Counted from the first letter of the stretch, positions 8,971 through 16,968 are shown. The stretch is 64,000 nt of DNA from DATKCT01 sp035513055 (GCA_035513055.1 DATKCT010000047.1:1-64000), one strand, 5' to 3'. Notes: generated by a model from the letters alone, not told the origin. Translations and numbers: made by a program.

Positions 8971-9915
8971 ATGGGTCGCCATCACCTCCTACTGAACCGG
9001 GCTTCCGGCGGCAACGAACGCGGTCTCGATGCTGAGGGCGTTGCCCGCATGGTTGAGAAGATATTCCGCGAAGGCGGACACGAGATTGTCTCGACCATGG
9101 TCCAACCCGGAGGCATCGACCGCGCCTTAGAAAAAGCCGTGGCTTCCGCACCCGACGCAGTCATCATCGCCGGCGGGGATGGCACCGTATCCGCCGCCGC
9201 CCGGCGCCTCGGGGGTACCTCCGTGGCTCTCGGCATACTACCGATGGGCACTTTCAATCTCGCCGCCCGCGATCTCAAGATCCCGCTGGAATTGGAAGAG
9301 GCCGCGCGTTTTCTCGCCGCCGCCGAATCCCTGCCCATCGATATCCTCGATGTCTCGGGCTACGCCTGCCTCTGCACCACCGTCCTCGGCTTTTACCCGG
9401 AGTTCGCGAGAATCTTCGAGCGGCGCGACCACGGCGGCCGCTGGTGGGTGAAAATGCTGAGGCTGGTCGCCGGTTTGCCGGGGGTCTTCGATCGTGCCCG
9501 CCCACTTCATCTTTCGTGGAAGAGCGCCGAGGGCGAAGGCCGCGCCCGCAGCAAGTTCTCCGCTTTCGTGCCGGGCCGGTACAAGGCCGCCGCTGGGATC
9601 GTCCCGGTTCGCACTGAGTTTCGCTCCGGCACAATGACGGCTTACATCGGCACGCAGAAACATGCCAGCGCCGCCTTTCGCGGTATGATCGACTATGTGT
9701 TCGGACGCGAGGAGGAGAACGCCGAACTCCTCTTTTTCAAAACGTCCCGCCTGGAATTGCGGGGCGGTTCGCGGAGGGATTGCCTGCTCATGCTCGATGG
9801 CGAAGTCCTTCGAATGAGGTTCCCCCTGGTCTTTGAGATCAAGCCGGACTTTCTTCGGGTCCTCACTACGGCGGAGAGCATCGCCGATGAAATCGTAAAC
9901 GAGGCGGCCCCATGA
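8971..9915 (+). CDS. Diacylglycerol kinase/LCB5-family lipid kinase
   Basis: The start is ATG 8971 with GAGAGG upstream; a GTG at 8959 overlaps that site and is less likely. The 314-residue product has the DAGK catalytic fold: an N-terminal HHLLLNRASGG strand-loop, the nucleotide-binding IIAGGDGTVSAAARRL about residue 70, and LGILPMGTFNLAARDL. The family phosphorylates lipid hydroxyls (diacylglycerol, sphingoid bases) using ATP at the inner membrane; YegS and DgkB are relatives. The C-terminal beta-sandwich (DGEVLRMRFPLVFEIKPDFLRV) is typical. The stop codon overlaps the next ATG (ATGA, 9912-9915), so it is translationally coupled to the metallophosphoesterase. Confidence 0.9.
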   Translation: MGRHHLLLNRASGGNERGLDAEGVARMVEKIFREGGHEIVSTMVQPGGIDRALEKAVASAPDAVIIAGGDGTVSAAARRLGGTSVALGILPMGTFNLAARDLKIPLELEEAARFLAAAESLPIDILDVSGYACLCTTVLGFYPEFARIFERRDHGGRWWVKMLRLVAGLPGVFDRARPLHLSWKSAEGEGRARSKFSAFVPGRYKAAAGIVPVRTEFRSGTMTAYIGTQKHASAAFRGMIDYVFGREEENAELLFFKTSRLELRGGSRRDCLLMLDGEVLRMRFPLVFEIKPDFLRVLTTAESIADEIVNEAAP

Positions 9916-10751
9916 TCCGCATCCTGCACCTCTCGGATCCCCACTTTGGAGCTGCGGATCCCGCAGTGGCCGCCCGGTTTCTTGCGGAGGCCGGCGAATT
10001 ATCGCCGGACCTAACTGTCCTCAGTGGTGATCTGACGATGCGCGCCCGGCGAAGCGAATTGGCCGAGGCGCGCAATTTCATCGAGCACCTTCCCCGGCCG
10101 CGGCTCGTCATTCCGGGCAATCACGACATCCCGGCATTCAACCAACTCTTTCATCGCTTTTTCGCTCCCTTCAAGCGTTACCGCGGCGCCATCAGCCGGG
10201 ACATCGAGCCGGTTCACAGTGCGCCAGGTCTCCATGTGGTGAGCATGAATAGCAGCAAGGCCTTTGGACCTTATCCCGATTGGTCGGTGGGGCGGCTCTC
10301 GCGGGGTGATCTGCGGCGCGCCGGCCAGCGTTTTTCCTCAGCGCCAGGAGTTTTCCGCGTCCTCGTTCTGCACCACCCCCTGGTCGCCCCGGCAGGACGC
10401 TGGCGAGACGTCGTTCAACCGCTTCCGGACCTGCTGGAACTTATCGCTAGGCGCCGCGTCGATCTTGTCCTCTGTGGCCATTTTCATTGTTCGAATTTGT
10501 CCACTCTCGGACCGCCGCAGGCCTGGAAGTGCGTTGTCTCGCAAGCCGCCACAGTTTGTTCCAACCGGCTCCAGGGCGAACCGCCAGGCTACCATGTCAT
10601 CGGGGTTGCCGCCGAACGGATTGCGATCGACCGCTACGTCTTCGGCGAGGAAGCCTTCGAGCTTGAGGGCGCCTACTCCTTCGTCCGGAATGAGGACGGG
10701 TGGGAGAGCGCCGATACCCTGACCCGCCGAGAAACCGTCGACATCAAATAA
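9912..10751 (+). CDS. Calcineurin-like metallophosphoesterase (Icc/CpdA type)
   Basis: A 279-residue protein with all five blocks of the dinuclear metallophosphoesterase family: LHLSDPHFG (D, H), LSGDLTM (GD), VIPGNHDIP (GNHD), VLHHPLV (H) and CGHFHCSNL (GHxH). No signal peptide is visible, so it is cytoplasmic or peripheral. The closest described architecture is the Icc/3',5'-cyclic-nucleotide phosphodiesterase group, but the same fold serves UDP-diacylglucosamine and other phosphodiesterases. Tight coupling to a lipid kinase makes a phospholipid-derived substrate a reasonable alternative (inference). Confidence 0.88.
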   Translation: MIRILHLSDPHFGAADPAVAARFLAEAGELSPDLTVLSGDLTMRARRSELAEARNFIEHLPRPRLVIPGNHDIPAFNQLFHRFFAPFKRYRGAISRDIEPVHSAPGLHVVSMNSSKAFGPYPDWSVGRLSRGDLRRAGQRFSSAPGVFRVLVLHHPLVAPAGRWRDVVQPLPDLLELIARRRVDLVLCGHFHCSNLSTLGPPQAWKCVVSQAATVCSNRLQGEPPGYHVIGVAAERIAIDRYVFGEEAFELEGAYSFVRNEDGWESADTLTRRETVDIK

Positions 10752-10802
10752 CGCCTTCCGCGGAGGCCGGACACTCCTGTGGGTTAATCCGCGTTGCCGG
10801 TC

Positions 10803-12212
10803 ATGAAAAAGCAGCCTTCCTTCGATCTTCTCGTCATCGGAGGCGGAAGCGCCGGCCACGCTGCTGCCATTACAGCCAGTACTCTCGGATTGAAGGCCGC
10901 CCTGGTCGAATCCGCGGCCACTCTCGGCGGTCTTTGCATCCTTAGCGGCTGCATGCCCTCGAAGACCCTCATCGAGACCGCCGGCCGGATGCGGATCATG
11001 CGTGAAGCCGGCCGCTTCGGCATTCGCAGCGCGGCTCCAGTGCTCGATCCCGATGCGCTCCGGTCGCGGCTTGCATCCCTGATCGACGGTTTTCGCCGCG
11101 ACCGGGTGACGGAGATGGAGTCTGGGCGATACGCCCTTCTGCGCGGCAGCGCGCGTTTCATCTCGATGCGCGCCATCGAACTAACTGATCCGGACGGGGT
11201 CGTGACAGCCGTGCAGGCCAAAGCCTTCGTGATCGCTGCCGGCTCCCATCCTTTCGTTCCGCCGATCAATGGTCTGGATGGGGCGCCGTTCTGGACGAGC
11301 GACGATGTTGTCCGGCTTCCCTCGGTTCCCAACCGGCTGGCGATCATCGGTTCGGGCGCCGTGGGCATGGAGTGCGCCCATCTCTTCGAGGGCTTCGGGA
11401 GCCAGGTGACGGTCATAGAGCGTGGGGCTTCGATCATGAGCGGGAAGGATCCCGACATTGCCACAGCACTGGAGTCTGAAAGCCGGCAGCGAGGGATCGC
11501 CTTTCTCAAGGATACCCGCGTCCATTCCGTGTCCCACGCCGACGGGACCTTCCGCCTTGCACTGGAGGGGGCAGCCGCCTTTCTGGATGCCGATGCCCTG
11601 CTGCTCGCCACCGGACGAACACCTTCCACCGCCGGCCTCGGCCTTGAGGAAACCGGCGTCGCCGTGGAGGATGGCCGCATCCTTATCGACGGGGGCGCCG
11701 CCACCACCGTCCCCCACATTTTCGCCGCAGGGGATTGCGCCAGTCCTGTGCCAGTGGTGCATTTGGCCGTCATCCAGGGAGAAGTCGCCGCCCGGAATGC
11801 CGCCCGCTTGCTGCGTCGCGGCCTGGGCGCCCTTGCTGAGTGGAACCGGGTTACCGCAATGTCGGCGTGGTTTACCGAGCCGCAATCTGTTCAGGTCGGG
11901 CTGTCGGAATCCGCCGCCAAAGCGGAGCAGATTCCCGTGATCGTTGGCCGCCAGAGCTACGCCGATCATGGCAAAGGCGCCATCGCCGGTTCGCGTCATG
12001 GCTTCGTCAAGGTCCTCGCCGACCCGCCATCCGGCCGCCTGCTCGGCGCCGCCGCCGTGGGTCCCCAGGTCGTCGAGACTTCTCATCTCGTCCAAGCCGC
12101 CATCGGCCTTCGCCTCACCGCGAGCGACTACCTCGCCATTCCCCACTACCATCCGACCTTTACCGAGGCTTGGTCGCGTGCCGTCGAGGAGATCGAGGCG
12201 CAGCGGAGATGA
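10803..12212 (+). CDS. Pyridine nucleotide-disulfide oxidoreductase (dihydrolipoamide dehydrogenase/mercuric reductase family)
   Basis: ATG 10803 gives 469 residues; an in-frame TTG at 10794 is an unlikely start. The FAD-binding DLLVIGGGSAGHAAAITA is followed by the redox-active pair in GGLCILSGCMPSKTL, the NAD-binding LAIIGSGAVGMECAHLF, the second FAD motif FAAGDC and the C-terminal dimer-interface HYHPTFTEAW with the catalytic His. These are the hallmarks of class I flavoprotein disulfide reductases. The pair is CILSGC, so a standard C-x4-C active site. The substrate (lipoamide, trypanothione-like thiol or metal) is not resolved; no pyruvate or glycine decarboxylase genes are adjacent. Confidence 0.9.
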   Translation: MKKQPSFDLLVIGGGSAGHAAAITASTLGLKAALVESAATLGGLCILSGCMPSKTLIETAGRMRIMREAGRFGIRSAAPVLDPDALRSRLASLIDGFRRDRVTEMESGRYALLRGSARFISMRAIELTDPDGVVTAVQAKAFVIAAGSHPFVPPINGLDGAPFWTSDDVVRLPSVPNRLAIIGSGAVGMECAHLFEGFGSQVTVIERGASIMSGKDPDIATALESESRQRGIAFLKDTRVHSVSHADGTFRLALEGAAAFLDADALLLATGRTPSTAGLGLEETGVAVEDGRILIDGGAATTVPHIFAAGDCASPVPVVHLAVIQGEVAARNAARLLRRGLGALAEWNRVTAMSAWFTEPQSVQVGLSESAAKAEQIPVIVGRQSYADHGKGAIAGSRHGFVKVLADPPSGRLLGAAAVGPQVVETSHLVQAAIGLRLTASDYLAIPHYHPTFTEAWSRAVEEIEAQRR

Positions 12213-12530
12213 TGGCGCTCAAAGTCGGACGTCGAGGTGCGCTTCCATCCCGTGTGTCATCGTGCCTGCTTCCCAGTATGACCGTCCTCGCTGTGAAGCG
12301 GCTGGATCCTTCGCCGGCCGAACGGGGGTTTCACAGGGGACTCCTTGCTCCGGTGAAAATAGAACTTGCGCAATCCCTGGAAGGGTCGAACGTAACGAGG
12401 GCCGAACCGATTGTTCGTTGTTCGTCGCGCGGTGAATCGTCAGGTGAGTTTCTCTCGGTGGTGGTTTGAAACCCGGTTTCTCGGGAACGCCTTCGCCAGC
12501 CAGCCTCTTGTTCGCGACGCCCGACTTATT
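12213..12530 (+). other. Intergenic leader upstream of the RRM gene
   Basis: About 318 bp without a convincing ORF between the reductase and the RRM gene. It contains an imperfect inverted repeat around TTTCAC...GTGAAA near 12330-12357. Long untranslated leaders are common upstream of cold-inducible RRM genes; I see no conserved riboswitch motif. Confidence 0.35.
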
Positions 12531-12812
12531 ATGAAACTCTACGTAGGAAATCTCGCCTTCGAGACCACTGAGACGGATATTCGAGACGCTTTCGAGCGTT
12601 TTGGGAGCGTTACGGACGTGGTCGTTATGACCGATCGCATGACCCAACGCTCGCGCGGCTTCGGCTTTGTTACCATGAGCGCCAATCAGGAGGGAAAAGC
12701 AGCGATCGAGGGCCTGAACGGCCAAGATTTGCACGGTCGCAGTCTCACGGTCAACGAGGCCCGTCCCCGGGATGACAGGCGGGAGTCCTTCAGCGAATCG
12801 CGCCGCTACTGA
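12531..12812 (+). CDS. Single-RRM RNA-binding protein (glycine-rich/cold-inducible type)
   Basis: A 93-residue protein consisting of one RNA recognition motif: RNP2 LYVGNL at residues 3-8, RNP1 RGFGFVTM at about 42-49, and a short basic/serine tail (RPRDDRRESFSESRRY). This is the bacterial Rbp-type RRM known from cyanobacteria and Verrucomicrobia, often cold-induced and binding single-stranded RNA. The start ATG 12531 places the RRM at the very N-terminus as usual; upstream in-frame codons encode no recognisable sequence. Two further RRM genes occur at 31.4-32.8 kb. Confidence 0.92.
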   Translation: MKLYVGNLAFETTETDIRDAFERFGSVTDVVVMTDRMTQRSRGFGFVTMSANQEGKAAIEGLNGQDLHGRSLTVNEARPRDDRRESFSESRRY

Positions 12813-12844
12813 GCCGGATTGGGCCTTGAACCAACGGAAGCGGG

Positions 12845-12863
12845 GTCTCTCACGAAGAGAGAC
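12845..12863 (+). terminator. Short stem-loop after the RRM gene
   Basis: A perfect 7-bp inverted repeat (GTCTCTC / GAGAGAC, 5-nt loop) lies about 33 nt after the RRM stop and is followed by a pyrimidine-rich CTCTGCTTCCTT stretch. It is a plausible weak intrinsic terminator. Confidence 0.4.
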
Positions 12864-13065
12864 TCTGCTTCCTTGGATCATCGTGCAATCTGCCGAAGCC
12901 CTTTGGTCGCTGAATGCAGGCTGCATGGAACGATCGCGGGCGTTGCCCGGATCAGGCCGCGTAAATCGTTGATACACAGTCCCCTAGTTCTTCGGCTCTC
13001 CGATGGCATGACCTGTGCCATAGTGCCATAGGGAGGATCGGGATCGAAGAGCGCCGAATCTCACC

Positions 13066-13260
13066 ATGATGAAACGATTGCGAACCCATACATACGCGAG
13101 AAGGCTGCTGGTCAGCCTTTCCTTTGGACTCTTTCTGATCACGGTCCACAGTGGCTGCGAACGAAAGTCCCCGTTGGAAGAAGCCGTTGACGAGACGGGG
13201 GACGCTATCGAGGACGCGGCGGACGAAGTCGAAGATGCGGTGGAAGACGCCGTGGATTAG
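13066..13260 (+). CDS. Small acidic lipoprotein
   Basis: A 64-residue protein with a basic N-terminus, a hydrophobic core (LLVSLSFGLFLITV) and a lipobox-like VHSGC ending at about Cys 30. The mature part is only some 35 residues, dominated by Glu/Asp/Ala/Val heptad-like repeats (DETGDAIEDAADEVEDAVEDAVD). It would be an outer- or inner-membrane-tethered amphipathic acidic helix. Similar tiny lipoproteins accompany envelope-stress gene sets, and the next genes belong to such families. A second in-frame ATG at 13069 is equally possible. No enzymatic function is suggested. Confidence 0.75.
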   Translation: MMKRLRTHTYARRLLVSLSFGLFLITVHSGCERKSPLEEAVDETGDAIEDAADEVEDAVEDAVD

Positions 13261-13307
13261 CTGCTCAACACTATGAAAACCACAAAACCACAACGAGGAA
13301 CAACGTC

Positions 13308-13454
13308 ATGTTAGAATGGACTCTCATTTTTCTTATCGTCGCACTGATCGCCGGGGTGTTGGGATTCTCTGGCCTTGCCGGAGGCGCTGCGCAGATCGCG
13401 AAGGTGCTTTTTGTGATCTTCTTGATCGTCTGGATTCTCACTCTCATTTTCTAG
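13308..13454 (+). CDS. DUF1328/YtjA-family small membrane protein
   Basis: A 48-codon gene with a GAGGA ribosome site about 9 nt before ATG 13308. The product is two hydrophobic segments joined by GFSGLAGGAAQIAK: an N-terminal MLEWTLIFLIVALIAGVLG and a C-terminal VLFVIFLIVWILTLIF. This is the typical length, sequence and two-helix layout of DUF1328/YtjA (UPF0391) inner-membrane proteins, which are widespread and commonly stress-associated but of unknown function. It lies between a small lipoprotein and the YqjD-like gene in the same direction. Confidence 0.88.
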   Translation: MLEWTLIFLIVALIAGVLGFSGLAGGAAQIAKVLFVIFLIVWILTLIF

Positions 13455-13479
13455 CAAACGCCTAGGAGGACTCTCCTTT

Positions 13480-13905
13480 ATGAAATCGTCATTTGGATCA
13501 AGCGAGACGGCGGTCGCAGAGCAGGTTGGGCAGGCCGCGCGAGCCGCGAGACATCAGGTCTTGTCTCTTCTAGGGGACATCAGAGGGTTGAGCCGGGAGG
13601 CCATATGGGCGAAACAACTCCGGGTCGCTCAGTGCGCCGGATGTGTGGAGGCGATTGCCCTCGACGCCGCGGCGATCCTGCGCCGGAACCGGCATCACAG
13701 GCTGGCGAGCCGGGCTGACCGGGTGGCAAGCACCGCCGAAGGCGCCGTTGAGTATTTGGCGCAGACTCCTCCAGAGGAGGTTTGGTCGGACACGCGCGAC
13801 TGTGTGCGACGGCATCCCGGGGCTGCGTTAGCCGCAATTTTTGTTGGTGGCGTCATGATCGGCCGGTTTCTCAGAAGTTCATCTCGAGGGCAAATCCACG
13901 CCTAA
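13480..13905 (+). CDS. YqjD/DUF883-like membrane-anchored protein
   Basis: A 141-residue protein with AGGAGG positioned 11 nt upstream of ATG 13480. It has a mainly helical, Ala/Arg-rich soluble part and a C-terminal segment beginning CVRRHPGAALAAIFVGGVMIGRFL. That RxHPGxAL plus glycine-zipper helix plus GRxL signature ends YqjD/ElaB/DUF883 proteins, which in E. coli are inner-membrane, ribosome-associated stationary-phase proteins. The N-terminal region is more divergent than the tail, so membership is inferred mostly from the C-terminus and context (next gene is a YqjE-like holin-family protein). Confidence 0.65.
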   Translation: MKSSFGSSETAVAEQVGQAARAARHQVLSLLGDIRGLSREAIWAKQLRVAQCAGCVEAIALDAAAILRRNRHHRLASRADRVASTAEGAVEYLAQTPPEEVWSDTRDCVRRHPGAALAAIFVGGVMIGRFLRSSSRGQIHA

Positions 13906-13913
13906 TTCCGCCC

Positions 13914-14390
13914 ATGATGCATCGCACTTTGCCTGGCGCCGGACAATCGCCGGAGCTGTCCCGGCCTCAGGAACCCAACATTCGGAGCCGGGCGACAGTC
14001 ACCGAACTGTTTCGCGATCTACGGGACGACGTTGCCCTTCTTGTGAGGCAGCAAACCGCGCTCTTGCGAGTGGAAATGCGAGGCAAGGCTGTGGAAGCGG
14101 CCAAGGATGGAGGACTAGTGGTTGCGGGACTGGTCGGAGTCTCGGCCGGGATGTTTGCGTTGATTGCAACGGTCTCGGCGTTGTTGGCTTGGCTTTTCCA
14201 GCACTGGGGATGGAGCGCATCCGCCGCTTGGTCAGGTGCATTGGCGCTCACGGCGACTGGGACATTGAGCGGGGGCTCGGCTCTCGCCTACTGGGGAATG
14301 ACAAGGCTCAAAAGGCGAACTCTTATTCCTGAAGAATCTCTGCAAAGTTTGAACGACAACAAGGAATGGTTATGGCGACACATACACTAA
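13914..14390 (+). CDS. Phage-holin-family/YqjE-like (DUF1469) membrane protein
   Basis: A 158-residue protein from ATG 13914, 8 nt after the previous stop. A Pro/Arg-rich N-terminus leads into 'VTELFRDLRDDVALLVRQQTALLRVEM', the characteristic DUF1469 helix. Two membrane segments follow (VVAGLVGVSAGMFALIATVS and the region around WSGALALTATGTLSGGSAL). The C-terminus is basic and overlaps the next gene. The Pfam name refers to putative actinobacterial holin-X, but in this setting (YqjD-YqjE-like order) a housekeeping envelope role is more likely than lysis. Confidence 0.82.
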   Translation: MMHRTLPGAGQSPELSRPQEPNIRSRATVTELFRDLRDDVALLVRQQTALLRVEMRGKAVEAAKDGGLVVAGLVGVSAGMFALIATVSALLAWLFQHWGWSASAAWSGALALTATGTLSGGSALAYWGMTRLKRRTLIPEESLQSLNDNKEWLWRHIH

Positions 14391-15259
14391 CTCACAAGGG
14401 TCTGGCGCACGGCGCCGGACAGAAACTCAAGGAAGGCATCGAGGCCACCCGGGAACGGATGGACCGCACCGTGGATGCCTTATCGGAAAAACTCGACCCT
14501 CGACAGGTCGTGGACGGGATCTCTGACTGGGTGGGAAACGCCTCCTTCGAGGACGCCCTCGAGTCGGCGAGGAAATCGGTGAAACAGGCCGCCTCGCATG
14601 TGCGGAGGCACCCCGTACCTTACACTCTGGCAGGAGCGGGAATGGCATGGCTTGCCGTGGAATTGATTCGCAAGCACGGAGCCGGAGCGGATCAGACTGC
14701 ATCCACTTGGACGGAGAAGGGCGAAGCAGCTAAAGAAGCGGTCAGCGGCGCCCTGCACACCATGGGCGAGTCGGCCGGGCGAGCTGCCACCGAAGCGAAG
14801 GAGGCGGTCGCGACGGGAGCCGGTAAAGCGGGACGGACGCTGGCGCGTGGCTATGCGCGGGCAAGCGAGGCCTGTCAGGATGCCTTCCACACTACCAAGG
14901 ACAAGCTTTCCGGACGGCAAGACTCCATTGCGAACGTGGTCGCCCAGAATCCGTTGGCCGTTGGCGGCGGGCTCATCGCTTTGGGCGTCATTGCGGGAAT
15001 CCTGCTGCCGCGCACCCGGGCTGAGGACAGATGGATCGGAGAGGGTTCGGAGAGGCTCCTCGAAGGAGCCCGGAACGCGGGGCGGGCTGCTCTCCAGCGC
15101 GGCAAGGACGCGCTCCACGATGTGGTCGAATCGACCAAGGCTCGAGCAGAGGCGGAAGGATTGACTCCGGAAGCCTTGGAAGAGAAAGCGGAGAATGTCA
15201 TTGAGGGCGTCAAGGAGGATGCCCGTAAGGCTGCCAACGAGCATCTCTTCCGCGGATGA
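14372..15259 (+). CDS. DUF3618-containing membrane protein with apolipoprotein-like helical repeats
   Basis: The start ATG 14372 has AAGGA 8 nt upstream; an ATG at 14366 abuts that site. The 295-residue product has an N-terminal DUF3618 signature (IEATRERMDRTVDALSEKLDP), then a HVRRHPVPYTLAGAGMAWLAVEL membrane segment. A long Ala/Glu/Lys-rich helical region follows, then a second membrane segment (NPLAVGGGLIALGVIAGILLP) and another amphipathic Ala/Glu/Lys helix to the C-terminus. It resembles a duplicated YqjD-like unit. It overlaps the holin-like gene by 19 nt, so it is co-translated. Its role is probably envelope or membrane-surface stress protection (inference). Confidence 0.8.
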   Translation: MATHTLTHKGLAHGAGQKLKEGIEATRERMDRTVDALSEKLDPRQVVDGISDWVGNASFEDALESARKSVKQAASHVRRHPVPYTLAGAGMAWLAVELIRKHGAGADQTASTWTEKGEAAKEAVSGALHTMGESAGRAATEAKEAVATGAGKAGRTLARGYARASEACQDAFHTTKDKLSGRQDSIANVVAQNPLAVGGGLIALGVIAGILLPRTRAEDRWIGEGSERLLEGARNAGRAALQRGKDALHDVVESTKARAEAEGLTPEALEEKAENVIEGVKEDARKAANEHLFRG

Positions 15260-15324
15260 CGAATTGAATGGCGGGAGGGACTCGACCCCTTTCTTCACCT
15301 CAGCGCTCGGACCCCCGCCTGCGA

Positions 15325-15358
15325 CAAGGACCGGCCGGCCAACGCCGGCCGGTCCTTG
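15325..15358 (+). terminator. Strong GC-rich hairpin after the DUF3618 gene
   Basis: A perfect 15-bp inverted repeat (CAAGGACCGGCCGGC and its complement) with a 4-nt CAAC loop, 65 nt after the stop of the last gene of the module. There is no T-tract, but the stem stability and position mark the operon end. Confidence 0.65.
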
Positions 15359-15701
15359 AATCGTGCCGCCCAATATGCGGTGCATGTGGAAAGAAGAGCG
15401 AGACATGCCAGGCGCCGAGCGAGGAGCAGATCCCCAAACAATCGCGACGGCGGCCCAAACGGCCGCCTCCTGCCCTCCTGAGCGCTACTCACCCAGCAGC
15501 ACATGCTCGCGGCGCTGCTCTGTCCGGAGCGGGCGCGACGCTGAAGCAAGTTCATCTGCATCAGCGGAAGGCAGCAGCAGGTCTGGAGCGCCGGCTACCG
15601 GCTCTTTTCAGATGCGGGGGCGGCTACTATGCCCATGAACGCAGGCAGGGGCACCGGAGATCACCGGCGCCCCTGTCTGCTGCGGCGGTCTGGCTTCTTG
15701 T
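15359..15701. other. Convergent intergenic region with hairpins
   Basis: About 340 bp between convergent operons with no convincing coding frame. It carries a second small inverted repeat (GGCGGCC / GGCCGCC, 15449-15467) and the terminator-like hairpin listed separately at 15641-15680. Confidence 0.4.
15641..15680 (-). terminator. Terminator-like hairpin downstream of the DUF2383 gene
   Basis: A 17-bp imperfect inverted repeat (one G-U pair, one A-C mismatch, 6-nt loop) starting 22 nt beyond the minus-strand stop at 15702. There is no T-tract on either side. Its location supports termination of the DUF2383 transcript. Confidence 0.55.
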
Positions 15702-16160
15702 TTAGACCGATCGCGCCAAGGCCTGCAGGACCAAAAGGTGGTTGTTGGCCCGGCGGAGCAACTCGGCGCGAATGAGCCGTTTGCACTCAGGCAGCACAGC
15801 GATGTCGTCGAGTGCATTCAGGTACTCCGTTTGGCAATGTTCTTCACCGCGAAGAAGGGATTGGACGACCGCGCTGTCACCGAGAAGACCATCTGCTTTC
15901 TCGACTGCCGCGGCGAAGGATTGCCACGGTCCCGAACTGCCATTGGGTACGCCGCCCATGGAGAGAATATACTCGCGCAAGGCATCCACGCTTCTGGCGT
16001 GTTCATGGCGAATGCTCCACAATTCTCCTACTTCTGGTTCCTCGGAGAAGCGTTCGATTGCCGTCTCGTAGGTCTCCTTCGCGGAGACCTCCCCGCGCAG
16101 GAGGCCGTTGCAGACTTGGATGGAATGCCGCGTACGCTTGTCGGTGGATGTTGTGATCAT
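15702..16160 (-). CDS. DUF2383 ferritin-like four-helix protein
   Basis: A 152-residue protein from ATG 16160 (MITTSTDKRTRHSIQVCNGL). The sequence matches DUF2383/PA2169-type four-helix bundles: 'NGLLRGEVSAKETYETAIERF', then 'ELWSIRHEHARSVDALREYI', the GGVPNGSSGPW turn, and 'LLRGEEHCQTEYLNALDD'. The E...Y and E-H pattern recalls ferritin-like proteins, although metal binding is not established for the family. The upstream in-frame ATG (16223) would add 21 residues without homology. Members often sit with YqjD, DUF1328 and entericidin-like genes, as here. Confidence 0.85.
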   Translation of the reverse strand: MITTSTDKRTRHSIQVCNGLLRGEVSAKETYETAIERFSEEPEVGELWSIRHEHARSVDALREYILSMGGVPNGSSGPWQSFAAAVEKADGLLGDSAVVQSLLRGEEHCQTEYLNALDDIAVLPECKRLIRAELLRRANNHLLVLQALARSV

Positions 16161-16682
16161 TGTCGTTATGGTTTGTGATCTCGGGGACAGGCTGGATCCG
16201 GAATGTTTGGAACTCCTTCCCAACGGAAGAAACTCGTCGTGCCGGACTTCCGGATGGCGTTATGCAGGGCGCATGCCACTCGGCGGACTCGAGCCGGGCG
16301 CCATGCTTAACGTCCACACAGTCAGCAGCTCGCGTCGCCCGCACTGACTTGGCGGCGTGCCTCCGGGCGAATGCGAAGTGCAAGGACCCTTCGGTGGGGA
16401 AATGCACTCTGCAACGCCAGGGCGGGCTTCCTGAGCATTTTATCCGCTGGAGAAGGCCGGTTGCAAAAAGCAATGCGCGCGGAGAAGGTTTGTATCGATT
16501 TCGCACGATGAGAAGGAGCGTCCCCACTAATGGAATTTGATCGATTCTTGTTATAAAACGCTGATGACCAACGCTGTGCTGAAACTCTTCCGAAAATGGT
16601 CCGAGATTTGCCACAACAACGCTTGAGCGCGCAGGCAAGCGCAATAGAGTTTGATGGAGACCTTTACGAGGAGGAGAAACCG
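16161..16682. other. Divergent intergenic region with a -10-like element
   Basis: About 520 bp between the minus-strand DUF2383 gene and the plus-strand entericidin-like gene. I find no credible coding frame. It should hold both promoters; the only clear AT-rich element is TTGTTATAAAA at about 16548-16558. Confidence 0.4.
16552..16557 (+). promoter_or_regulatory. Candidate extended -10 element for the entericidin-like gene
   Basis: TATAAA preceded by TTGT in an otherwise GC-rich region, 126 nt upstream of ATG 16683. The nearest -35-like hexamer (TTGATC) is too close for a standard spacer, so it may depend on an alternative sigma factor. Confidence 0.3.
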
Positions 16683-16859
16683 ATGAAAGAAAACAGAGAA
16701 TCCGGACGGACATTGCATTGGACTTGGAAGGGAGCATTGATTGTACTGGCGACGGGGTGTATGAGCCTTGCCTCCTGCAACACGATGCAGGGAGTGGGAT
16801 CCGACGTGCAGGAAGCTGGTCAAGCGATTAAATCCACGGCTCGAGATGTTGCGAATTGA
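16683..16859 (+). CDS. Entericidin-like small lipoprotein
   Basis: A 58-residue protein; GAGGAGGAG lies 7-15 nt before ATG 16683. The signal segment (WKGALIVLATGCMSLASC) ends in the lipobox LASC at about Cys 32. The mature part NTMQGVGSDVQEAGQAIKSTA matches the entericidin EcnA/EcnB pattern (CNTxxGxGxDIxxxGxxI). Entericidins are tiny stationary-phase or osmotic-stress-induced outer-membrane lipoproteins. Whether this one has the bacteriolytic role described for EcnB is unknown; in most phyla the family appears to be a general stress lipoprotein. Confidence 0.88.
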   Translation: MKENRESGRTLHWTWKGALIVLATGCMSLASCNTMQGVGSDVQEAGQAIKSTARDVAN

Positions 16860-16948
16860 TGTTCGTGATACTCTTCATCGAAGATGCCGCTAGCTAGCCT
16901 GCTGTCGCCTTGCAGGATTCTCGGGCTGGAGCGGGGAGAGCGCGGCGT

Positions 16949-16968
16949 AACGGCAACGCTTTGCCGTT
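16949..16968 (+). terminator. Small hairpin downstream of the entericidin-like gene
   Basis: A perfect 8-bp inverted repeat AACGGCAA / TTGCCGTT with loop CGCT, 90 nt after the stop and 65 nt before the next gene. It lacks a T-tract, so it is a weak terminator candidate. Confidence 0.35.

Noticed and set aside
10784..11773. 329-codon minus-strand frame opposite the disulfide reductase
   Set aside because: Ser/Arg/Pro-rich with no domain; the plus strand has all flavoprotein motifs.
12219..12977. 252-codon minus-strand frame across the first RRM gene
   Set aside because: It runs antisense through a clear RRM with both RNP motifs.
15359..15701. Possible small ORFs or structured RNA between the DUF3618 and DUF2383 genes
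   Set aside because: Overlapping frames have no recognisable sequence; the hairpins are better explained as terminators of the two convergent units.
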